Shown here: positions 34,968-43,326 of the stretch, in pieces | Position numbering within the stretch: position 1 is the stretch's first letter | Layout: every line of letters begins with the position of its first letter | DNA from: Microcoleaceae cyanobacterium MO_207.B10 | GTDB taxonomy: Bacteria > Cyanobacteriota > Cyanobacteriia > Cyanobacteriales > Microcoleaceae | Reading direction: 5' to 3' | Assembly: GCA_030064835.1 (NCBI GenBank) | Contig: JASJEE010000002.1 | Coordinates: forward strand, 1 to 64,000 | DNA: 64,000 nt | Notes under the pieces: model-generated | Databases searched by the model: none | Seen by the model: only the letters and a program-made list of their open reading frames with translations | Told to the model about the DNA's origin: nothing | Made by a program: the position numbers and the translations under genes

Positions 34968-35951
34968 TTAGTTTATTGATATAAAATCTGCTTGTTCTAT
35001 AAGTTGCTGACCTTGATTTGATAAAGCAAATTCTAGGAAATTTTGTACTGCTGGGCTGATTGGATTTTGCACTGCTAAAAATACATTCCGACTCAGAACA
35101 TAATTCTGATTATTAATAGCAGTTTGGTCTAGAGGTGAAACTCCATTAATAGGTATAATTCTTACTGTTGTTTGATTTTTGGCTTGAGCTACTGTTGTAT
35201 AGCTAATTCCGTTACTCTTTAGTTCTCGTAAAATAGGGGTAGTAACATCTCTTTCATAAGTAATAAAATTAGAACTATCAGGAGCAAAAGATTCTCCTAA
35301 TAATACAACATCTTGGAAGAAACTATAAGTGCCACTTTTAGGAGAGCGATTAATAACTTTAATTGGTAAATCAGGGCCTCCTATTTCTGACCAGTTAGTA
35401 ATTTTTCCCTGATAAATATCTTTAAGTTGGTCTAAAGTTAAATCTCCTGTATAAAGATTTTCTATCCCTACAACTATTGCTAGAGAATCTTGAGCAATTG
35501 GAATTAATTTGATTCCTGCTTCAGCTTCTTCTGGTTCTAATGGTCGAGATATTGCTGCTATTTGTACTTTATTTGCCAGTAAGTTTTTCATACCTTGATT
35601 TGAACCGTTTGGTAAACCTTCTGGCACTCCATAAGTGACGGGAATATTAGGATATTTTTGTTGGTAAGAATTTTCTAAAAGCTTGATCAATTTTACCATT
35701 GTTACACTACCATCCATTGCTAATACATTAGGATTTGGTAGGGAAGTATCAAGGTTAGAAACTATTTGATTCGCTTGTTCTGTCAAGCTGAGTTTTGGGG
35801 GTGGGTTATTCTGGTTATTAAGTGTATTGGGAATATTATTGGTAGTATTTTCTGGCTGATTTTTATTTAAGAAAAACCAATAGCCTGCACCAGCAAATAG
35901 CAGAAATAATATAATAAAAACAATTAGTGGTGGTCTATTACTTTGAGCCAT
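34968..35951 (-). CDS. PstS-like phosphate-binding (substrate-binding) protein
   Basis: About 327 aa from MAQSNRPPLIV. One N-terminal membrane anchor (LIVFIILFLLFAGAGYWFFL), an Asn/Pro linker, then a PBP-like-2 domain: VLAMDGSVTMVKLIKLLENSYQQKYP, VQIAAISRPLEPEEAEAGI, DLTLDQLKDIYQGKITNWSEIGG, INRSPKSGTYSFFQDVVL. The DGSVT and SGTYSFF loops are in the places that bind phosphate in PstS. It is anchored rather than free periplasmic, and no pstC/pstA/pstB follow, so it may be a sensor or scavenger. An open frame continues 43 codons upstream but is built from GGGAATA heptamers and is not used. Confidence 0.85.
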   Translation of the reverse strand: MAQSNRPPLIVFIILFLLFAGAGYWFFLNKNQPENTTNNIPNTLNNQNNPPPKLSLTEQANQIVSNLDTSLPNPNVLAMDGSVTMVKLIKLLENSYQQKYPNIPVTYGVPEGLPNGSNQGMKNLLANKVQIAAISRPLEPEEAEAGIKLIPIAQDSLAIVVGIENLYTGDLTLDQLKDIYQGKITNWSEIGGPDLPIKVINRSPKSGTYSFFQDVVLLGESFAPDSSNFITYERDVTTPILRELKSNGISYTTVAQAKNQTTVRIIPINGVSPLDQTAINNQNYVLSRNVFLAVQNPISPAVQNFLEFALSNQGQQLIEQADFISIN

Positions 35952-37019
35952 GATTACTGAAGTTTTGTTTTGATTAAAAATTTTTCTGATATAGTGTCTG
36001 ACAGATTGTTTGTAAAGGAAATATAAAAATGAGATAGGCAACAGGGAATAGGGAATAGGGAATAGGGAATAAGAAATCAAGACAATTATTTCTCACTTAA
36101 AAATCTAGGAATATATTTACCTCAAATCTCTCTATCTACAGGATTTTAATCCTTTGAAGTATAATCACTTTGGGATTTTAGTAACTATTCCTTCTCTTGA
36201 TACTTATTTTACCAAAAAATTCTGGTCTAAATCCTCGCCTTTTAAGGGGATAAAAAAAGAGAATATTCCTGATGTCAAGCTTCTTACTTGAGTTAGACTT
36301 ACTGATAACTGTTAAAGTTTGCGTAGCATTCCGGAGGAAAGTTCCTCCGCAGGAGCCTAACTAATAACTGAAATTACAAACACTCTTTGATATAGGGAGT
36401 ATTTTTGTAGGATAAATGGTATTAAAGAGGGGGTAATCGAAAAAAATGTCGCTCAATTTTTCCACTCTTACTCTGCAAAAAATACTCACATTTTTCCCAA
36501 CTTAGTTGCTAAAAAATAGCACTTTTTTTTCCATACAAAAGGCTTGAATCTTTACAGCGCTTTCCGATGTTATAAGGTACACACCTACCGGGAAAGATGC
36601 CTGCACTACAAGACATCAAATTCACGCCTTGTATATGCTGTATCTGTAATTTTTTTGAGACTTAATCAGCAAGCCCTACCTAAGCACTTACCGAATTATT
36701 AATAATTAATAATTCTGGTTGAAAGCCGACCCTTTTAAGGGGAAAAAAGCGGTCGAGGGATGGCGAGGTCTCCTTTCCCTCCGGGACGCTACGCGAACGC
36801 CATATCCAATCGACCAAGAGAAGAAATAATATTTCCTGATATTCAATTCCGTAACGGTTTTAACCAGAGGTAATTATCAATTAATGAATAAATTAGGATA
36901 CCTATATAAATAACATTCCTATTTTAGTTGTGAAAAAAATATCCTAGAAAAAGGTAACAGAGGTAAAAGTTTCAGGATTTTTGTCTGTTTTTTGATTTTT
37001 TACAAATGATTTAGGATTG
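35952..37019. other. 1-kb repeat spacer between fabD and the PstS-like gene
   Basis: No gene. Contents: GGAATAG heptamers (36044-36070), a short family K/E block (36225-36360, TTTTAAGGGGATAAAAAAAGAG and GCATTCCGGAGGAAAG), a reversed family D (36553-36642), a second K/E block (36715-36870), and family M (36903-37022), which reaches the fabD stop codon. Confidence 0.6.
36553..36642. repeat. Family D element, uninterrupted (reversed)
   Basis: TACAGCGCTTTCCGATGTTATA to TTGTATATGCTGTA, with AAGGTACACACCTACC between. It serves as an empty-site reference for the split D element at 14568-14867. Confidence 0.7.
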
Positions 37020-37022
37020 CTA
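36903..37022. repeat. Family M repeat abutting fabD
   Basis: Left end TATAAATAACATTCCTATTTTAGTTG and right end GATTTAGGATTGCTA. The last three bases (CTA) are the complement of the fabD TAG stop codon. Confidence 0.6.
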
Positions 37023-37895
37023 GATTTCCTCTATACTACTCACATTTTTTAATTCTAATTCTGGGCAAGTTCGTTTAATTAAACCTGTCAAAACTTTTCC
37101 AGGACCAATTTCTACAACTTTTTCTATTCCCATTTCTGGTAATTTTAAAGATGTTTCTCGCCACCGTACACCGTTTGTCATTTGTTGAGCAAGACGTTGT
37201 TTGATTGTAACTGCATCAGTAGTAGGAGTAGGTTCAAAATTAGAAATAACTGGAACTTTTGCATCAGCAAATTTTACTGATTCTAATATTTGTTGAAATT
37301 CACTAGATGCTGACTGCATGAATCGAGAATGGAACGCCCCAGAAACATTTAGTTTGACTCCACGTTTAGCTTTTACTGTATTTAGAATAGTTTCTACTGA
37401 CTCTGGTGTTCCAGATATTACAACTTGAGCAGAACTATTATCATTTGCTAGGACTACATCAGCAGTTTGCTGTAGTTGTTCTTGAAGTTGTTTTTGATCA
37501 AATCCAATTAAAGCTGCCATTTGACCACCCGCAGTTTTACTCATTAATTCGGCGCGTTTTTTTACTAATTTTAATCCTGTTTCAAAGTCAAATATTCCTG
37601 CCACATAGAGAGCAACATATTCTCCTAAACTGTGACCTGCAACAATATTTGGTTCTAGTGAACGAGCAAACATTTCGTCTGCTAAGATACTTTCTACTGT
37701 ATATAAACAGGGTTGAGTATAGAGAGTTTGAGATAATTTTTCTGCTTCGTTTTGGCAAATTTCTGTTACAGACCAACCTAAAATTTGGTCTGCTTGTTCA
37801 ATTTTTGCTTTGGCAGATGGCAAGTTTAATAAATCTACTCCCATGCCAATTTTTTGAGAACCTTGCCCCGGAAACACCCATGCTGTTTTTGTCAT
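37020..37895 (-). CDS. fabD: Malonyl-CoA:ACP transacylase
   Basis: A 291-aa enzyme loading malonyl onto acyl carrier protein. Seen: TAWVFPGQGSQKIGMG at the N-terminus, the active-site serine loop IVAGHSLGEYVALYVAG, and SGAFHSRFMQSA with the catalytic His, followed by EIGPGKVLTGLIKRT. Length is normal. It lies about 480 nt downstream of fabH on the same strand (plsX-fabH-fabD order). The TAG stop overlaps the terminus of a family M repeat. Confidence 0.96.
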   Translation of the reverse strand: MTKTAWVFPGQGSQKIGMGVDLLNLPSAKAKIEQADQILGWSVTEICQNEAEKLSQTLYTQPCLYTVESILADEMFARSLEPNIVAGHSLGEYVALYVAGIFDFETGLKLVKKRAELMSKTAGGQMAALIGFDQKQLQEQLQQTADVVLANDNSSAQVVISGTPESVETILNTVKAKRGVKLNVSGAFHSRFMQSASSEFQQILESVKFADAKVPVISNFEPTPTTDAVTIKQRLAQQMTNGVRWRETSLKLPEMGIEKVVEIGPGKVLTGLIKRTCPELELKNVSSIEEI

Positions 37896-38374
37896 TTTTC
37901 TATTATTTGATTTTTCTAATCTAATGTTTGTTTAATGGTTTAATTGTTACTAAGAAAAATTTTATATCTAAAATTAGTTAATACCAATTTCATGTAGTTT
38001 AGTTACTCAGGTTTAGAATAGTCATTAGCCAGTAGGGGTGATTTCCTACTGAATGCTCTGCAAACGCGTTTACGAAGTATTCCGGAACGGAAATCACACG
38101 TACAGTAGTCAGAAATTATGGTGAGTAGCGTTACTTTTTGAATTTGCTATAAATTTATTCTTGGAAGTAGAGGAAAAATTTTTAGGATAACAACTTTTAA
38201 CATATAAAAAGTATTTAGGAGTCGTGTAAAAATAAACTGAACAGTTTTTTTAGGTAAGCTAAATTCCAGAATCTATTTAAGATAACATTTGTACAAATTA
38301 TTTTTACATGATGCCTTAATGCCGGAAAAATCTAAATTGATTTGATAACTTTTTTTTCCTTCCTCTTTCTTTAA
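37896..38374. other. fabH-fabD spacer with family E palindrome
   Basis: No gene. A family E palindrome lies at 38035-38105 (CTACTGAATGCTCTGCAAACGCGTTTACGAAGTATTCC, then GGAACGGAAATCAC). The rest is AT-rich. The unusual length of this gap within an otherwise compact pathway cluster is due mostly to repeat and AT-rich DNA. Confidence 0.55.
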
Positions 38375-39367
38375 CTAAACCCCCCACTCAAAAATTGCAG
38401 CTCCCCAAGTTAAGCCAGCACCAAAACCAGAAGCAGCAATAATATCTCCTGGTTTAACTTTGCCTTCTCTAACTGCTTCATCTAAAGCTAGGGGTATAGA
38501 AGCAGCAGAAGTATTGCCATAATTACGAAGATTACTGATTACTTTTTCTGGGGGAATTTCTAATCTTTTGGCAACAGCATCAATAATTCTTTGATTGGCT
38601 TGATGTAGTAGTAACCAGTCAACTTTTTCCACTCCAATATTAGCTCTGAACAAAGATTTTTCTATCACTTCTGGTACTTTTTGTACAGCAAAACGATAGA
38701 CTTCTTTTCCATTCATACTAATCGGTTTATAAGTACCTTGACTAACAGTTACTCCCTCTATTATTTGTTTTGGTTGAGGTTGGTAAGACAAATTTAAACA
38801 GTCATTTTGACTACCATCACTACGAAGTTCAAATCCTAAGAGGCGATCGCGATTTGATGCTTGTAAAATTACAGCACCTGCTCCATCTCCAAATAAAACA
38901 CAGGTGCGTCGGTCTTCCCAATCTACCCACCTGGAGAGAATATCAGCCCCAATCAATAATATATTCTGATATACTCCGGTGCGGATAAACTGTGCTGCCG
39001 TGACCAAACCAAATATAAAACCAGAACAAGCCGCAGTCATATCAAAGGCCACTGCTTTGACGGCCCCTAATTCTCCTTGAATTTGACTAGCAGTGCCAAA
39101 TAGGTCATCTGGGGTAGATGTTGCTAGAATAATTAGGTCAATATCTGTAGCAGTAATATTTGCTTGGGCGAGCGCTGCTAGGGATGCTTGAGTCGCCATC
39201 GAGCATAATGATTCGGCTGTATTTGCCAGTTTTCGTTGATGAATCCCGGTGCGAGAACTTATCCATTCGTCGGAAGTCTCTACTATCTGAGATAATCCTT
39301 GATTATCTAGAGAAACTTTTGGGGTGGCCGAGCCAATTGCTGTAATAGCAATACCAATATTTGTCAT
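38375..39367 (-). CDS. fabH: Beta-ketoacyl-ACP synthase III
   Basis: A 330-aa condensing enzyme that starts fatty-acid chains from acetyl-CoA and malonyl-ACP. Catalytic triad visible: Cys in AFDMTAACSGFIFGL, His in WLLLHQANQRII, Asn in NLRNYGNTSAASIPLAL. N-terminal SDEWISSRTGIHQRK and C-terminal ASGFGAGLTWGAAIFEW are also typical. Follows plsX by 168 nt on the same strand. Confidence 0.97.
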   Translation of the reverse strand: MTNIGIAITAIGSATPKVSLDNQGLSQIVETSDEWISSRTGIHQRKLANTAESLCSMATQASLAALAQANITATDIDLIILATSTPDDLFGTASQIQGELGAVKAVAFDMTAACSGFIFGLVTAAQFIRTGVYQNILLIGADILSRWVDWEDRRTCVLFGDGAGAVILQASNRDRLLGFELRSDGSQNDCLNLSYQPQPKQIIEGVTVSQGTYKPISMNGKEVYRFAVQKVPEVIEKSLFRANIGVEKVDWLLLHQANQRIIDAVAKRLEIPPEKVISNLRNYGNTSAASIPLALDEAVREGKVKPGDIIAASGFGAGLTWGAAIFEWGV

Positions 39368-39535
39368 GTCAGTTTTAGTTTATCTATTTCCTACTACTAT
39401 TTAGTTTTCATGCACCATTCGTGAATCAATAAAATATTTGGGTTAATTATTTCAGAAATATTGCTGCCAATTGGTTTTTTGCTGAATGACTGTTTCCCAC
39501 TGACAGTAAGTCAACCGATAAATTTCCACGAACTA

Positions 39536-40570
39536 CTACTGACCACTAACTGTTGACTCCTTTGTGTCAGCAGCATAATTAGAACTAATTCGTTCAAGCA
39601 CTCTATTTTCGACCGCTTCTTTTGCCGAACGAACTGCATTATATATAGTGGCAGCTTGGGAAGATCCATGACTAATAATACAAACTCCTGCTACGCCTAA
39701 TAATAGTCCCCCTCCATGTTCAACATGGTCTATTCTTTGCTTCATCCGTTTCAAATTTGGTCGCAATATTGCAGTACCTATTTTGCCAGTTAGCCCTGGT
39801 GTCAATTCTTCTTTCATCATTTGCAAGACTACATCACCCACCGCCTCAGCAAACTTTAACAAAATATTCCCGGCAAAACCATCACAGACTATCACATCAA
39901 ATCTACCTGAGAGGACATCTCGACCTTCTGCATTACCAATAAATCTAATTTGATGATTGTCTTGCAACATTTGGTGAGTACGTACTGCCAAATCATTACC
40001 TTTAGATGGCTCTTCCCCAATATTCAGCAGTCCCACTTTTGGCTCAGAAATACCTAAAACATATTCACTGTAAACTGTCCCCATGACTGCAAACTGTTCC
40101 AAAAATTTGGGACGGCAGTCTACATTGGCCCCAACATCAAGAATCAAAACTGGTTTTTTGGGTATGAGAGTGGGTAAAACTGCCCCTATAGCAGGTCGGT
40201 CTATACCCTTGAGTCGTCCTAAACGAAGCAAAGCTGAGGCCATAGCTGCTCCTGAGTGACCAGCAGAGACTACGGCATCAGCCTGCTTTTGTTTTACTAA
40301 GTCCATCGCTACGTTAATTGATGCTTTGGACTTGCGCCTGATGGCTGTCAGAGGTTCTTCGTGCATTTCTACTATGTCCTCCGCAGAGACTATCTCTGGT
40401 AGAGGTTGGTGTGAATTTTGATGGATACAAGCTTTAATTTGCTGAGGGTCTCCGACTAGTATTACTTTGACACCAAAAGCTTCTTGTGCTTTTAGTGCCC
40501 CCTCAACAACTTCTGATGGGGCATGGTCCCCACCCATTGCGTCTATTGCGATTGTAGGTATTGTTCCCAT
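39536..40570 (-). CDS. plsX: Phosphate acyltransferase PlsX
   Basis: A 344-aa enzyme converting acyl-ACP to acyl phosphate. Seen: IAIDAMGGDHAPSEVVEGAL at the N-terminus, RRKSKASINVAMDLVKQKQADAVVSAGHSGAAMA, ILDVGANVDCRPKFLEQFAVMG, LLNIGEEPSKGNDL, IGNAEGRDVLSGRFDVIVCDGFAGNI and GGGLLLGVAGVCIISHGSS. First gene of plsX-fabH-fabD. Confidence 0.97.
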   Translation of the reverse strand: MGTIPTIAIDAMGGDHAPSEVVEGALKAQEAFGVKVILVGDPQQIKACIHQNSHQPLPEIVSAEDIVEMHEEPLTAIRRKSKASINVAMDLVKQKQADAVVSAGHSGAAMASALLRLGRLKGIDRPAIGAVLPTLIPKKPVLILDVGANVDCRPKFLEQFAVMGTVYSEYVLGISEPKVGLLNIGEEPSKGNDLAVRTHQMLQDNHQIRFIGNAEGRDVLSGRFDVIVCDGFAGNILLKFAEAVGDVVLQMMKEELTPGLTGKIGTAILRPNLKRMKQRIDHVEHGGGLLLGVAGVCIISHGSSQAATIYNAVRSAKEAVENRVLERISSNYAADTKESTVSGQ

Positions 40571-40722
40571 TGACCAAAGTTAAATAAACCTTCAAGATTT
40601 TAACAGTTTATTGATATTTGTTTACTTTTGATTTTTGAATATCTAAAATTTGCTTTAGGAGAATTTGATTATTTTAAGTATATTCAGGCCAAAAAAACAA
40701 TTCCTATCTTGACGCTGGTACA

Positions 40723-40894
40723 ATACCATTTTTATCAAATATTGCTACATTGCTTGGTTGTAGGTTTTAGGTGGTAGGTGGTAGGTGGTAGGTATTAATA
40801 GAAGAAGTGTAAATATTCCGCTCCTTTTCTGCCCAGATTTTACTGTAATAATCCCCCGCGAAGGTGGGGGCAAGCTTTATTGAATTTGGTATAA
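40723..40894. mobile_element. Family L MITE, copy 3 (most complete)
   Basis: Starts ACAATACCATTTTTATCAAATATTG and ends AGCTTTATTGAATTTGGTATA, an imperfect inverted pair of TTATACCAAATTxAATAAA type. Inside are four GGTAGGT heptamers (copies at 11858 and 16031 have one and about two) and a family F unit (CCCCCGCGAAGGTGGGGGCAAG). Confidence 0.65.
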
Positions 40895-40939
40895 ATTAAG
40901 TATCCTCTTCCAACTTCTTTGTTTAAATATTTAAAGGAG

Positions 40940-41250
40940 CGTCATCGGGTTTTTCCCTTCCCTATTAGTCGCAAAAGTCCAATTATCGTTACCAAGCTTT
41001 TGGAAGTATTTAAGCTAAACCCATTTTTTTCCTTAATGTCTAAAACCTGTTTTTTGGGGTTGATTCTTCCAAAAATCATCAAACTTTTGACACCATCTTT
41101 TGAAGCAAGGGTGCATAGCAGCAGGAGTTGTTTCTCTGATGTCAAACATCCTGAATTGACAAGTATTATAGTCTGCTTTTGCCAGTTAAGTTGTGTAAGT
41201 CCTATAGAAATAATGGCAATGTAATTAATCTGTTGAGTTTTGCACATCAA
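40940..41250 (-). pseudogene. Possible DDE transposase N-terminal remnant
   Basis: On the minus strand one frame reads MHPCFKRWCQKFDDFWKNQP then QKTGFRHY before a stop, which recalls the N-terminus of IS4/IS701-type transposases (xxRFDDxFxxxxQxxxFRxY). Other frames are open but senseless. No terminal repeats found. Weak. Confidence 0.3.
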
Positions 41251-41256
41251 TTCAAA

Positions 41257-42450
41257 TTAACTTTCATCTAACTCATTAGCGATCGCTCTAAATAAAACCA
41301 CAGTTTCTAAATCATCTATACTTCTCAAAATACTATTACTTGAACCAGTTTTTACCCCAACAAAATTTTTCTCAGGATTAATATAAATGTATTGACCCCA
41401 GGCTCCTGTTGCACAATAATCACCATTTGAACCTTCAGGAATCCACCAATGATATTGATAACCCCATCTAAAATACATCTCATCTGTTGCTCCAGGTTGT
41501 AAATAAGAACTATCGGGTATTATTGACTCTTTTACCCAACTTTTAGGGATGATTTGTTTGCCGTTAAAATAGCCATTATGTAGATAGACTAAACCAAACT
41601 TGGCATAATCTCTTAAAGTACAATTCATGCCACAAAAAGTCACTTCTGTTCCATACATATCTGTCAACCAATAAGCATCTGATTCGGCTCCCATTGGTTG
41701 CCATAATTTCTTTTCTAAATAACTGACAATATCTTCTCCAGTCACTCGTCTCAACAATAAACCTAAAATTTGAGTATTTAAACTAACATATTCAAAATAT
41801 TCTCCTGAAGCTCGTTTAGCAGAATAATTTAAAATAACTTTTTCCATCGGTCGCATATACAAAAATAATTTATATAAAAGTTCGTTAATATCAGAACTTT
41901 TATCCTCATAAGCTTCACTAAAATTTATCCCAGATGACATTTGTAGAATATGTTTAATCGGTACATTGTTATATCCCGATACTTTTAACTCTGGCATATA
42001 TTTAGTAATCGGGTCGTTAATACTTTCAATATAACCCTCATTAACAGCAATCCCAATCAACGCAGAAATAAAACCTTTTGCTACCGACCAAGAAGTTTTT
42101 TTATCAGATTTTTTATAGCCTAGAGAATATTTTTCATAAACAATAATATCATTTTTAACAATCAAAAAGCCCGTATTGCCAGTGCGTTGTAAAAAGTCTG
42201 CCATCCTCCGAGTTTCATCCTGAAAATTATAGGATATATTCAGGTCTCGTAAATTTTCCTGAAAATTATAAGGTTTAACAGGACGATGAATAACTTTACT
42301 GGGAAAAACCTTATCCATACTGCGGAAATTTTTCACCCTTTTATCATCATCAAACATAGTGATTTTAGGTGCGAGATAGAAACGTAAAATAATCAAACAA
42401 ATAATAATTAGAGGCACAATAAAAATCAGGATAAAATTGATAATATTCAT
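41257..42450 (-). CDS. Serine hydrolase, class C beta-lactamase / NylB-like
   Basis: A 397-aa protein with one N-terminal membrane segment (FILIFIVPLIIICLIILRFYLA) and a beta-lactamase-fold domain. The SxxK motif is SWSVAKG (about residue 140); the second motif region is YFEYVSLNTQILGLLL (Tyr); the third is a WGQYIYINP region near the C-terminus in place of HTG/KTG. Wording such as NTQILGLLLRRVTG and GPYWLTD-like ESDAYWLTD fits the 6-aminohexanoate-dimer hydrolase branch. Likely an esterase or amidase of the outer side of the cytoplasmic membrane; substrate unknown; antibiotic resistance is not implied. Confidence 0.85.
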   Translation of the reverse strand: MNIINFILIFIVPLIIICLIILRFYLAPKITMFDDDKRVKNFRSMDKVFPSKVIHRPVKPYNFQENLRDLNISYNFQDETRRMADFLQRTGNTGFLIVKNDIIVYEKYSLGYKKSDKKTSWSVAKGFISALIGIAVNEGYIESINDPITKYMPELKVSGYNNVPIKHILQMSSGINFSEAYEDKSSDINELLYKLFLYMRPMEKVILNYSAKRASGEYFEYVSLNTQILGLLLRRVTGEDIVSYLEKKLWQPMGAESDAYWLTDMYGTEVTFCGMNCTLRDYAKFGLVYLHNGYFNGKQIIPKSWVKESIIPDSSYLQPGATDEMYFRWGYQYHWWIPEGSNGDYCATGAWGQYIYINPEKNFVGVKTGSSNSILRSIDDLETVVLFRAIANELDES

Positions 42451-42550
42451 AGTTATAATCTGAGTGGTAGATAGTTATACTGCTGATGCAACAGTCCGCA
42501 AACCCTGTTTATGTTATCATCTGAGGTAAAAATTGACTAGGGGCTAAAAA

Positions 42551-42661
42551 ATGCCAGATGATTTAATCCCATTTCTGATTGGTGTAAGTCTTTTGATTAT
42601 TTACTTAGTCTTCTCAGCTATGACTGAAATGGGAACAAAATTGCCGTGGAGAAAAAAATGA
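42551..42661 (+). CDS. Small membrane protein, 36 aa, coupled to Uma2 gene
   Basis: Reads MPDDLIPFLIGVSLLIIYLV then FSAMTEMGTKLPWRKK, that is, one membrane segment followed by a positively charged cytoplasmic tail. The stop TGA overlaps the ATG of the next gene (ATGA), a classic sign of translational coupling. A short non-random protein with start, TM helix and basic end in 36 codons is unlikely to be chance. Family not recognised. Confidence 0.6.
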   Translation: MPDDLIPFLIGVSLLIIYLVFSAMTEMGTKLPWRKK

Positions 42662-43293
42662 TTAATACTGTTGCTCCAACTATTCCGGAAAAAAGAATTG
42701 TTTTTTATAATCTAAATTGGCAAAAATACCAAACAATTATCGAAGCTTTGGGAGAAAGTCGCCTGGCTAGAATTATATATGACCGCGGAGTATTAGAAAT
42801 TACTATGCCTCTAGAAGAGCATGAATTTGCCAGAGAAATAATTGGTTTATTTATCAGAATTTTAGTTTTAGAAATGGGGCTGAAAATTAAAACTTTGGGT
42901 TCGACAACTTTGAATTATCCAGAATTAGACAGAGGTGCCGAACCAGATAATTGTTATTACATTCAAAATCAATCAAAAGTAGCAGGAAAAAAAATTGATT
43001 TAACTAAAGACCCACCACCAGATTTAGTGGTAGAAGTTGATATTACTCATACCGATATTGATAAAATTAATCTCTATGCCAGTATGAAAATTTCAGAATT
43101 TTGGCGCTACAATGGAGAAGTTTTACAAATTTATCAACTGCAAAATCAAGAATATGTTGAAGTGGAAAATAGCCCCACATTTCCTCAGATAGAAAAAGCA
43201 AGATTTTATGAATTTATCACAGAATCAAAAGTTGATGAAATAGAAGCAGAGAAAAGATTAAGAACAGATTTAAAACGGCTCAAAGGGTTGTAA
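42658..43293 (+). CDS. Uma2 family (DUF820) endonuclease-like protein
   Basis: About 211 aa. PD-(D/E)XK-fold family very abundant in cyanobacteria. Seen: RIIYDRGVLEITMPLEEHEFA, GAEPDNCYYIQN (Asp), PPDLVVEVDITH (Asp and Glu of the core), YASMKISEFWRYNG. Biological role is debated (mobile-element-like nuclease or regulator). The start at 42658 is chosen because it overlaps the upstream stop; a GTG at 42646 would add four residues. Confidence 0.9.
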   Translation: MINTVAPTIPEKRIVFYNLNWQKYQTIIEALGESRLARIIYDRGVLEITMPLEEHEFAREIIGLFIRILVLEMGLKIKTLGSTTLNYPELDRGAEPDNCYYIQNQSKVAGKKIDLTKDPPPDLVVEVDITHTDIDKINLYASMKISEFWRYNGEVLQIYQLQNQEYVEVENSPTFPQIEKARFYEFITESKVDEIEAEKRLRTDLKRLKGL

Positions 43294-43326
43294 AATACAA
43301 AAGTTGAAACTGAATAAATCAGAAAA

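Larger units (their letters stand above)
40571..41256. other. Spacer with family L repeat and possible transposase relic
   Basis: A family L element spans 40723-40894, and an open but unrecognised region at about 40940-41250 may be an insertion-sequence remnant (annotated separately). No intact gene. Confidence 0.5.

Noticed and set aside
34968-35951. PstS-like gene as part of a phosphate ABC transporter operon
   Set aside because: No pstC, pstA, pstB or phoU is adjacent; only the binding-protein fold can be supported.
35952-36080. 43-codon N-terminal extension of the PstS-like protein
   Set aside because: The first codons are made of GGGAATA heptamers (MISYSLFPIPYSLLPIS), and a normal start with membrane anchor lies at 35951.
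40919-41224. 101-codon plus-strand ORF starting MFKYLKERHRVF
   Set aside because: It is opposite to a sequence that looks like a decayed transposase start and has no recognisable motif of its own.
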